This document shows positions 1 through 6,654 of a stretch of DNA of 23,482 nucleotides, piece by piece. Both the position numbers and the translations under genes were made by a program. Numbering within the stretch: the first letter of the stretch is position 1; the number at the start of each line of letters is the position of its first letter. The DNA comes from a virus: the IMG/VR virus record IMGVR_UViG_3300008120_000327, positions 1 through 23,482 of that record; one strand, written 5' to 3'. The notes beneath the pieces are model-generated. The model was not told where the DNA came from. It saw only the letters and a program-made list of their open reading frames with translations, and ran no database searches.

Positions 1-1
1 C

Positions 2-394
2 CACCCGTCACTCTTTCGGTGGTTACACCAGGGGCATCATCGCTCGCGCTATCCTACCCCGTGGACTTCGTTTGCCTTTGACCCACTAGAGGCGATCGTT
101 CAGTCTCTCTTCCTAGTCGGCATTGTCTTTGTCCTTCCCTTGCATTTCATTACGTTAATTGCGGCACTAACCACGATGACGATCTGGGCAGTGTTAAATC
201 ATCTTGGGATTGATCGCTTGCCCTCCTCGTTTCCCCATCATTGGTTAGGTCGGTGGTTTATTGGCCCGGCTCATCATTCAATTCATCATGGCAAGTACAC
301 CGTACATTACGGACTATATTTCACGTTCTGGGACAAACTCCTCGGAACTCAAGACCCCAATTTTGACATACTCGCCGTCCTTAAGGAGCGGTGA
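2..394 (+). CDS. Sterol desaturase / fatty acid hydroxylase family protein, C-terminal part (5' end outside window)
   Basis: The frame is open from base 2, so this is the 3' part of a longer gene; about 130 residues are visible. Two histidine clusters typical of the membrane di-iron fatty acid hydroxylase superfamily are present: HQGHH near residue 10 and HHSIHH near residue 87, both HxxHH-type. Hydrophobic segments lie between them (around residues 37-63). Members of this family hydroxylate or desaturate lipids or carotenoids in membranes; the substrate cannot be told here. The last codons (…DILAVLKER, stop at 392-394) come from the IS200/IS605-type end that starts at about 363, so the native C-terminus has been replaced. 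GC content is visibly higher than in the phage genes downstream, and a HIP1-like GCGATCG site lies at about 92. I take this as the host chromosome flank. Confidence 0.8.
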   Translation, partial: HPSLFRWLHQGHHRSRYPTPWTSFAFDPLEAIVQSLFLVGIVFVLPLHFITLIAALTTMTIWAVLNHLGIDRLPSSFPHHWLGRWFIGPAHHSIHHGKYTVHYGLYFTFWDKLLGTQDPNFDILAVLKER

Positions 395-496
395 TTCTTG
401 ACGCTTGTACTTATGGAGTTGACCAGAAAATTAAGAATCAATCAAAAGCCGTTTTAGAAGGACGGGGCTTGTATCCCATTATTTTGTCAAGGAGTT
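363..496 (-). mobile_element. IS200/IS605 (TnpB-type) end remnant, left copy
   Basis: Bases 363-406 match 15618-15661 at 40 of 44 positions and form an imperfect hairpin around CCTTAAGG. On the minus strand this block reads …RQESPLL, the usual end of a TnpB protein running into the element's right-end hairpin. A second hairpin follows at about 452-469 (AAAGCC…GGCTTG). The block ends in TTGTCAAGGAGTT, which is also the end of the right copy at 15770-15782. No transposase gene remains, so it is a short derivative of about 130 bp. It overwrites the 3' end of the host desaturase gene and sits exactly at the host/phage junction. Confidence 0.6.
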
Positions 497-506
497 ACGC
501 TCAAAA
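494..506 (+). promoter_or_regulatory. Recurrent intergenic motif GTTACGCTCAAAA (copy 1)
   Basis: The same 13 bases occur at 9314-9326, and each copy begins 39-40 bases before the ATG of the next phage gene (534 and 9353). A looser version (TCGCTCAAAA) lies at 12765-12774, before 12811. The position suggests a promoter or activator element for phage transcription units. No convincing -35/-10 pair is associated with it, so the role is inferred. Confidence 0.35.
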
Positions 507-533
507 AACAGATAAAGTTATTTATTAAAAAAA

Positions 534-1022
534 ATGTCAAGTTTAGCCCCACATTTAAATCCACAGCATTTTTACGGAAGATTAATTTTCTTAAAACTTC
601 CTACTAATGAAGTTTACAGGTTCCAAAATTTTCAAGTTGCACCTTATAGTTTTGAAGGTTCAGATTATATTTATTTACCTTTTGTTTTGACAACTTTTGT
701 TGAAGATTTAGAAATTTCCTCAACTTCTATGTCGTTAAAATTAGCAAATACTGAAGCTTTAAGGGCTATATTAAAGGAAAAAGAATTGAGAGGGAGTTTA
801 ATGAAAGTATATACTGTGTTTCCAGAGGACGAAGACGCTATTTACGAAACGCAAAACACTAGAATTTCCTCGTATGTTTTACAAAAGGGAGCAGTAGTTT
901 TTACTTGTCGCTCTCCAGTAGATGCTGTTTTTAATCAAATTCCTTCTAAAGTGTTTGAACCTGACATATTCCCAGAGTTACCTTATGTGAATAGTGTTAA
1001 AACTAATTATAGACCGTTATGA
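534..1022 (+). CDS. gpL-like minor tail (tail tip) protein
   Basis: This 162-residue protein resembles the N-terminal domain of the lambda gpL family: a strand-rich start (HFYGRLIFLKL), a central 'Y.FEGSDYIYLPF' stretch, a 'LKLAN' segment matching the family's 'LTVSN', and an 'SPVDAVFNQIPSKVF' region matching the 'STPTDA…P' part. Lambda gpL is longer and has a C-terminal Cys-rich iron-sulfur domain; that domain is absent here. gpL-type proteins form the ring at the tail tip below the tube. The gene is first in a run of overlapping tail genes: its TGA overlaps the next ATG as ATGA at 1019-1022, which suggests translational coupling. The next gene is gpK-like, the order seen in lambda, which supports the call. 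There is only a weak ribosome binding site; the leader is A-rich. Confidence 0.6.
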   Translation: MSSLAPHLNPQHFYGRLIFLKLPTNEVYRFQNFQVAPYSFEGSDYIYLPFVLTTFVEDLEISSTSMSLKLANTEALRAILKEKELRGSLMKVYTVFPEDEDAIYETQNTRISSYVLQKGAVVFTCRSPVDAVFNQIPSKVFEPDIFPELPYVNSVKTNYRPL

Positions 1023-1477
1023 TAATTACAACAGAGATAGAACCATCGATTTTTGATTTTAAGGATATTCCTTATCTTTGGGGCGGTAAATCCCCTAAAG
1101 AAGGATTAGATTGTTTTGGGTTAGTGAATTATGTCTATTATAAACATAAAGGAAAAAAATTTTTAGGCTTTGATTGGGTATATAAAAAATACAATGCTGA
1201 TTCTGAACTCCCAAATTACGAATTGGAAAGAATAAGTGTTGATTTATTAGGGGAGGGAAAACAAACAAACGAACCCTTAGATATGCTTCTTATAAACTGG
1301 TATGGAAAATACGGATTAGGAATAATTGTACCCCATTTAAACGTTAATTATGTGGTATATACGGGTAGCGGTGGTAGTTCTAGAAGTACATTTAAACCTT
1401 TAAAGAAGATGAACCCGCTCATTGTTAAAACTTGGAATATTTGGGAAAAAACAGAAAAGGTGGGTGTAGAATGTTAA
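1019..1477 (+). CDS. gpK-like tail assembly protein, NlpC/P60 cysteine peptidase fold
   Basis: This 152-residue protein begins with an NlpC/P60-type motif: 'PYLWGGKSPKEGLDCFGLV', with the catalytic cysteine at Cys32 and the typical 'YxWGG' approach. A plausible catalytic histidine is His106 in 'GLGIIVPHLNV'. Family members are phage tail-tip peptidases or peptidoglycan hydrolases that act in tail assembly or cell-wall penetration. Lambda gpK also has an N-terminal JAB domain; here only the NlpC/P60 part exists. The gene starts inside the stop of the gpL-like gene (ATGA) and its own stop overlaps the next start (ATGTTAA, 1471-1477), so it sits in a coupled L-K-J order. The active cysteine is clear; the histidine and third residue are less certain because the C-terminal half is divergent. 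Confidence 0.72.
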   Translation: MIITTEIEPSIFDFKDIPYLWGGKSPKEGLDCFGLVNYVYYKHKGKKFLGFDWVYKKYNADSELPNYELERISVDLLGEGKQTNEPLDMLLINWYGKYGLGIIVPHLNVNYVVYTGSGGSSRSTFKPLKKMNPLIVKTWNIWEKTEKVGVEC

Positions 1478-3063
1478 AAACTCCTGAGCAAAACTTTCAA
1501 GACTTTTTCTTTCAGGTTTGCCTAAAAGAGGATAGAAGATTAGCTGATGTTCCCTTAACTGAAAGTACGGATAATTTTGTTATACAAAATGGAAAATTAG
1601 AAGGAGGAATTGGTCTAGGAATCGTTGGGGGAATTGTAGGTTTTGCTTTAGGTGGTGTACCTGCTATTTTGACAGGAATTACAATGGGATTTGCACTTGG
1701 TTCTTCTTTGTTTGGTGGTAATAGTGGAAAAAAACCTAAAAAACCTAAAGCTCCTACTTTTTCTTTTGACGGAATGTCTGGTGATAGTATTGCAACTCAA
1801 GGAACAGCAATTCCTATTATTTATACTTCTATTTTAAAAAATCCTTTAGGAGGCGTAAGAACTGGTGGTAAGTTAATTGCTTGTAGAGTTGAAAACAGGG
1901 GGGATTCAGGAAATTTATATGCAGTTGTGGCTTTGAGTTTAGGGGAAATAGGGTACATTGATGATTCTAAATTGTTAATAGATAATCAAACTATTGACAG
2001 ATATTATGAAGAAGATTTAGATTTTCAATACTTGTCAGGAACTCCTACTTTTTACAATAATCAAGGTCAAAACAGTTTAACAACAGACTTTAACTTTTTT
2101 GGTCAATGTATTTCCCCAAATTCCTATAATCTTTTGGGAACTTCAAAAAGAGCGCAAGCTAAAAACTCAGTTTTAGCTTCTACAAGGTCAATCAATGGTA
2201 GTTGGGGAGTAACAAATTGTTACATATCGTCTAGTGGTAGTTTTGGACAAACCTTTACTAAAAATGCTGGTTCTAATGATATTACCGTAGCTGATTCCTT
2301 TGCCGTTACAAACGAAATCCCCGGGGAAGGAGGCGGCACTATTTCATGGCAAGTTTTTGATTATGCTCCTAAGATAGTAGGTTATGGTACAAGAGGAAGT
2401 AATAACATTACTTTTGGGATTAGAACTGAATCTGTTTTTAATCCTCAAACTGAAATTACTACATATCCCCTATCTATTATTGCCAATGGTAGCATCATAA
2501 ACTCTAGTGTTTGGACTATCAATGATACTTTTCAAGTTGAGTTAGGTTTTTCAGGTGCTAATAAAGTCATAAGATATAAAAAGAATAATGAATTAATTTT
2601 AGCTGTTTCGGGTGTAAATTGGAGTGGTATACCAGCCAAAGTTGTTATCCAAGGTATGAACACAAGTGTTAGGGTTAACTCGGTGTCCAGCGTAGCTTTT
2701 CCCTCTGGTGAATTTGGAGTAGGGGTGGTTGCATCAGATACAGAGACCGCAACATTAGTCGTTTATGAGGACGAAAAAGATTCGATTGAAAATTGGAGTC
2801 GGTTTACCCCTGCGGAAATTTATGAGGTTAACAATGGTGGAATAAACAATCGTTTTAGAGTGATTAAAAAACGAGATTCAGACAGGACTATAATCATTAA
2901 ACCGCCTGTAACTATTACGGAGGATGATGACATATTTGCTATATGGGAAGCTTTTTATGAAACAAGTAAAAAGGTAAACAAAATAGTGATTAACTTTGAA
3001 GGGGTCTTATTTTCCAGACGTAAGCCGGTCGAAGATGAAACAGAAAAAACAGGTAAAAAGTAG
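1471..3063 (+). CDS. gpJ-like tail tip/hub protein, N-terminal part, with lectin-like insert
   Basis: I use the ATG at 1471, with AAAGG upstream at 1456-1460; the frame is also open upstream from a TTG at 1432. The product has 530 residues. Residues ~36-75 are a Gly-rich hydrophobic stretch (GIVGGIVGFALGG, then a second helix), as found in gpI/gpJ-type hub proteins, followed by 'GDSIATQGTAIPIIY', the equivalent of the 'S.YG..IP.vyG' region of J-like proteins. Residues ~210-410 look like a beta-sandwich of the concanavalin/laminin-G kind ('TFGIRTESVF', 'DTFQVELGFSG', 'IRYKKNNELIL'), a likely carbohydrate-binding insert. The protein ends in a charged tail (EDETEKTGKK). Together with the next gene (617 residues) it totals 1147 residues, close to lambda gpJ, so the two appear to be a split hub. 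TGA at 3072-3074 just before the next ATG rules out a simple -1 readthrough. Confidence 0.6.
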   Translation: MLKTPEQNFQDFFFQVCLKEDRRLADVPLTESTDNFVIQNGKLEGGIGLGIVGGIVGFALGGVPAILTGITMGFALGSSLFGGNSGKKPKKPKAPTFSFDGMSGDSIATQGTAIPIIYTSILKNPLGGVRTGGKLIACRVENRGDSGNLYAVVALSLGEIGYIDDSKLLIDNQTIDRYYEEDLDFQYLSGTPTFYNNQGQNSLTTDFNFFGQCISPNSYNLLGTSKRAQAKNSVLASTRSINGSWGVTNCYISSSGSFGQTFTKNAGSNDITVADSFAVTNEIPGEGGGTISWQVFDYAPKIVGYGTRGSNNITFGIRTESVFNPQTEITTYPLSIIANGSIINSSVWTINDTFQVELGFSGANKVIRYKKNNELILAVSGVNWSGIPAKVVIQGMNTSVRVNSVSSVAFPSGEFGVGVVASDTETATLVVYEDEKDSIENWSRFTPAEIYEVNNGGINNRFRVIKKRDSDRTIIIKPPVTITEDDDIFAIWEAFYETSKKVNKIVINFEGVLFSRRKPVEDETEKTGKK

Positions 3064-3074
3064 AGGATAAATGA

Positions 3075-4928
3075 ATGGGCGGTAAAAATCACGCAGATTT
3101 AGAAAATTTTCAAGATATTTATCCTTATGGGGTATGTTTTGATGTTTTTATACAACCCTTGACAGATATTGATGGCGACCCTATTCCTTATTCTGAAAAC
3201 AATTGGGTTTTTCTAAAACGGATATTTATTCGTGAAAAATCTGAAAACGCTAAACAATTTAGAATAGAAATAGAAAATCTTAAATATGGTCGGTATTATG
3301 TCAAATTAAAACCTTTCTCAACGGCTCCTAATTCTACTTCAGATACTCTGAAATTAGATTGTAGTGGTGAAGATACTGTTTCTTCTACTTCAGCCAATAT
3401 TAACGGAAATATTGTGCGTTTAAAAGGGGAATTTTCAGGACAACCAACTAATAAAATGATGAAAGATTCTATAAATTTTGATGAGTTCAAAAGAATAGTC
3501 TCATCTGAAAGTGGCGCACCACTTAGAATAACTACTATATCAGAAGTTGTAAATCCTGATACTATCTCAAAGCCTAGTAACTATGCTGGTGTGGCTGTTG
3601 TTGGAGTTAGAGTGAAAGCTTCTGACAGAGTTTCAACAGCACCCGAAATGTCTTTTTTTATTAGTGAAGGAAGAAAAATTAGAAACTTATTACATTATGG
3701 GGTACAACAAGCAACTACTACTCAAAGCACCATTATTGACACAACTATTGATTATTCTACAATCAACGAAATAGTGAATGGGACAACTAAAGTTAGAAAT
3801 CTAGACACTAAATTGGAAGGTACAGTGACAAGTATATCTAATAATAGACCTGTTACGACTATCTCCTTTAGCCCTAAAGACCGTTTTATTATCTATAATT
3901 ATGAGGCATCTAATTATTTTCCAGATATTTATGTTGATTGGTTAATTAACCCAGAAGGTGGGTTAGGGGCAGTTATTGATGGCGATAATGATATTGATTA
4001 TGATTCGATTGTTAAAGCCCGTAGATTCGTTAAAGAAAATGAATTTTATTGGGATGGCGTTTTATCGGAGGTGGAAAATTTTTCAGCTAAAGTAACAAAA
4101 GATGCTAGTCTTTCTCTTTTATATCCTTTTAGTCCAAATGGTTTATTTGGACTTACTACCGAAGATGAAGATAGATTACCAATCGCAGTTTTCAATGCTT
4201 CTAACATTTTAAAAGATTCGTTTGAAGAAAGTGTATTACCGTGGCAAGAATCACAAATTAATCAAGTTGTTGTGGTTTTTACAGATGGTACTGATAATCA
4301 AAAACCTTTAACGGCAGTAGTAGCTCGAACTGATGCGTTAGTAGCTAAACAAGTTAAATTAAATTCTATCACAATTGAGGCTCCTAGTATTTCTAATCCT
4401 GAACAAGCCAAAAAGGTAGCTGGTGTAACCCTTAACTCAAAGAGATACCAAGATAAAATAGTCAAGTTTAAGACTGCTACTCAAGGACTTTTTTTAGCTC
4501 CAGGTGAAGCAATTCTAGTTCAGCATACGGCTACCGAATATGATTATGACATTTCTGGATATGTTACAGAAGTTGGAGGTTATGATATAACAACTCAAAC
4601 CCAAAGAATTTTGCTATCTAGACAACCCTCTAATTTAATTACATCTGACTATAAAGCTACCATTCAACTTCAGGAAACCAATACGGTACTAGAGAACTTA
4701 ACTTTTACATTAGTTCTGGAGAATGGTTTTTACTATTTGGACATTGAAAATTTACCTTCACCCATTTCCTTGTATGACCCTGTAGTTATTGGTAGAGCCG
4801 TTATTGAAGATAAAGTTTACAGGATTCAAAATCTTGCAATCTCTGAAAATGGTGAAATATCTATAAGTGCTGTTTTATGGTCTAACAAATTATTTGATTT
4901 TTCTGACATCGACTTCCAATTTCAATAA
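3075..4928 (+). CDS. gpJ-like tail tip/hub protein, second part
   Basis: This 617-residue protein starts at the second ATG of ATGAATG with AGAGG at 3062-3066 as a ribosome binding site. Residues ~18-85 look like a fibronectin III/Ig-type domain ('VCFDVFIQPLTDIDGDPI…YYVKLKPF'). Further on, 'YVDWLINPEGGLGAVI' and 'FYWDGVLSEVENF' correspond to the central part of gpJ-like tip attachment proteins, where the motif is followed by residues describing how the tip is built. The rest is beta-rich (for example 'APGEAILVQHTATEYDYDISGYV'), consistent with tail-hub domains. Such proteins form the distal tip and, through their ends, contact the host receptor. The stop overlaps the next start as TAATG at 4926-4930. 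Receptor specificity cannot be inferred. Confidence 0.62.
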   Translation: MGGKNHADLENFQDIYPYGVCFDVFIQPLTDIDGDPIPYSENNWVFLKRIFIREKSENAKQFRIEIENLKYGRYYVKLKPFSTAPNSTSDTLKLDCSGEDTVSSTSANINGNIVRLKGEFSGQPTNKMMKDSINFDEFKRIVSSESGAPLRITTISEVVNPDTISKPSNYAGVAVVGVRVKASDRVSTAPEMSFFISEGRKIRNLLHYGVQQATTTQSTIIDTTIDYSTINEIVNGTTKVRNLDTKLEGTVTSISNNRPVTTISFSPKDRFIIYNYEASNYFPDIYVDWLINPEGGLGAVIDGDNDIDYDSIVKARRFVKENEFYWDGVLSEVENFSAKVTKDASLSLLYPFSPNGLFGLTTEDEDRLPIAVFNASNILKDSFEESVLPWQESQINQVVVVFTDGTDNQKPLTAVVARTDALVAKQVKLNSITIEAPSISNPEQAKKVAGVTLNSKRYQDKIVKFKTATQGLFLAPGEAILVQHTATEYDYDISGYVTEVGGYDITTQTQRILLSRQPSNLITSDYKATIQLQETNTVLENLTFTLVLENGFYYLDIENLPSPISLYDPVVIGRAVIEDKVYRIQNLAISENGEISISAVLWSNKLFDFSDIDFQFQ

Positions 4929-5353
4929 TGATATATCCTGATTTGGTTCCAGATTTCATGAGGGAGCTAGAGCTTCCTACTTATGCTTCATCTATTACTG
5001 AGTTTCCAGATGGAGCAGAAATTCGCTTATCTTTGACCAATAATGGTACAGGTACTAAAATTAAATTAGAGTATGTTAATCGTACTGCTGAGGATGTTTT
5101 AGAAATTGTTGGCTTTTATAATGGTGCCAAAGGTACTTTTAAAGGGTTTTTGGTTCCTATTTCGGTCTGGAGACATCCTTTATCACTTAAAAATGCTTTA
5201 GAATCTCTTACAAAGGGGGTTATTTGGAGATTTGCTGACAAAATAGAAATAACTACAGTTAAACAAAACGTTTATAATTTTACTGTGAATTTAATTACTA
5301 CCAGTACGATTCTAGTTCCGTCTCCTAATCCTTATCCTGACGAAATTTTATGA
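4928..5353 (+). CDS. gpM-like minor tail protein
   Basis: This 141-residue protein matches the shape of lambda gpM: a central 'VLEIVGFYNGAKGTFKGF' (lambda: 'VLESFLEEHGGWKSF'), then a proline/tryptophan segment ('VPISVWRHP', lambda 'PPYEWRQ') and a final beta hairpin ('VYNFTVNLI', lambda 'RVEFSAEFEQ'). gpM is a tail-tip ring protein. The gene overlaps both neighbours (TAATG upstream, ATGA downstream at 5350-5353). In lambda gpM precedes gpL; here it follows the J-like genes, so the module has been shuffled. The next gene carries a second copy of the same domain, so one of the two may be a diverged paralogue. Confidence 0.5.
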   Translation: MIYPDLVPDFMRELELPTYASSITEFPDGAEIRLSLTNNGTGTKIKLEYVNRTAEDVLEIVGFYNGAKGTFKGFLVPISVWRHPLSLKNALESLTKGVIWRFADKIEITTVKQNVYNFTVNLITTSTILVPSPNPYPDEIL

Positions 5354-6654
5354 GTTTTCCTAATTTTAAGCCTACAAAAATTGAATACATTGAGTTATCT
5401 GATTTTGGTAGTATAATTACTGAAGACCAAGAAGGAATAGAACATCGAACAAATGCTTTTACTCAAGGTAGAAGTGCAAAAGTGTCAGCCAAATTTGAAG
5501 GTTTAAATAGCACACAAGTTTTAGAGTTTATAGACTTTTATAAAAATTTAAATGTTACTGGGCGGGGATTTGGCATTCCAGAATCTTTTAAGACAAATCA
5601 GTTTATTTTTTATGAAAGTGTTATTAAATCTTTTGGACAAGTCATTTTATATTTTGAAAAACGACCGATTATAGAAACTGAGACTTCTGATATTTATTCT
5701 GTAACTCTTTACATGATTGCTTCCATAGCAACTATATCAGCCCCTGAAAAGATTTATGTGACTTTACAAACAGAAGTTCTAATAAGTGCTAGTTCTTCGA
5801 CCTCATTTGTTCAATGGTCACAAATTTCAGGAAACCCCGTTACTTTTTCTAACCCTAACGATTTAGTTACTAACGTTATTTCTCAAGGGGGAGTTTTTAA
5901 TTCTACAGGTGGTAAAATATTTTTTAAAGTAGCTCTTTTAGATAATCCCGATGTATTTGCTACAATAGAAATTGTGCCTGCCCCTTCAAGTTTTGATGTT
6001 TTGAAAGGACTTAGTGCTTATTCATATTTTACTGAGTTTTCCTCTCTACAAAAAGTTTTAGCACCTTTAATTTATAATTTACCTTATTCTTTAACTGCCT
6101 CTTATAAAAAAAATTTAGATATTAACACTGTGTATTTTAGATGGAATCCCCCGTCTAAAACTTTTGGATTAGTTAACTATAAAATTGAAACTTATAACAA
6201 TGGGTGGATTAACTTAGGTTCTACGGTCTTAAATAAGTTTAATGTCCCTGCTAAAACCCCTTTTAGAATAATTTCTTGTTATACTTTAGATAACAATAAT
6301 TTTGAAATCCCTTCAGATTTATTTTATATTGACCCGCAGTTTCACTTAGAAAGTTACGGCTATGCTCCTAGTGAATTTGAAAATCTTAGAGTTTCTAGTG
6401 CTTTGTCTGAAACATTTTTAGATTTAAAAAATTCTACTATGTTAGCTTTTTCAACTGTACAAACAAATTGGTCTACGGCTTCTTCTGTTCTTGTAACTGA
6501 CCTCCCATTGCTATCCTCTAAATTAAATGCTTATCAACTAATCCCAAATAATTTTCTTAACCGTGAACGATTAAGTTCTTTTAACGCTCAATTAAATGTA
6601 GTAGAACAATTGTCTGTAACAGACTTAGATTTAGGCGGGGTAGTAATCGGTTAA
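5350..6654 (+). CDS. gpM-like domain fused to Ig/PKD-like domains, tail protein
   Basis: A 434-residue protein. Residues 1-~130 repeat the gpM-like pattern of the preceding gene ('QVLEFIDFYKNLNVTGRGFGIPES', final strand 'IYSVTLYMIAS'). Residues ~132-215 look like a PKD/Ig-like domain ('VQWSQISGNPVTFSNP', 'KIFFKVALLDNPDVFATIEI'). Residues ~245-330 could be a fibronectin-like module ('VYFRWNPPSK…YKIETYNNGW'). The C-terminus (from ~340) has no motif I recognise. The layout suggests a tip-ring protein that has acquired surface-exposed decoration domains, perhaps for carbohydrate binding. It overlaps the gpM-like gene and the fibre gene (TAATG at 6652-6656). Confidence 0.45.
   Translation: MSFPNFKPTKIEYIELSDFGSIITEDQEGIEHRTNAFTQGRSAKVSAKFEGLNSTQVLEFIDFYKNLNVTGRGFGIPESFKTNQFIFYESVIKSFGQVILYFEKRPIIETETSDIYSVTLYMIASIATISAPEKIYVTLQTEVLISASSSTSFVQWSQISGNPVTFSNPNDLVTNVISQGGVFNSTGGKIFFKVALLDNPDVFATIEIVPAPSSFDVLKGLSAYSYFTEFSSLQKVLAPLIYNLPYSLTASYKKNLDINTVYFRWNPPSKTFGLVNYKIETYNNGWINLGSTVLNKFNVPAKTPFRIISCYTLDNNNFEIPSDLFYIDPQFHLESYGYAPSEFENLRVSSALSETFLDLKNSTMLAFSTVQTNWSTASSVLVTDLPLLSSKLNAYQLIPNNFLNRERLSSFNAQLNVVEQLSVTDLDLGGVVIG

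Noticed and set aside
3063-3077. Programmed frameshift joining the two gpJ-like genes
   Set aside because: The -1 frame has a TGA directly before the second gene's ATG, and AGAGG provides a normal ribosome binding site.
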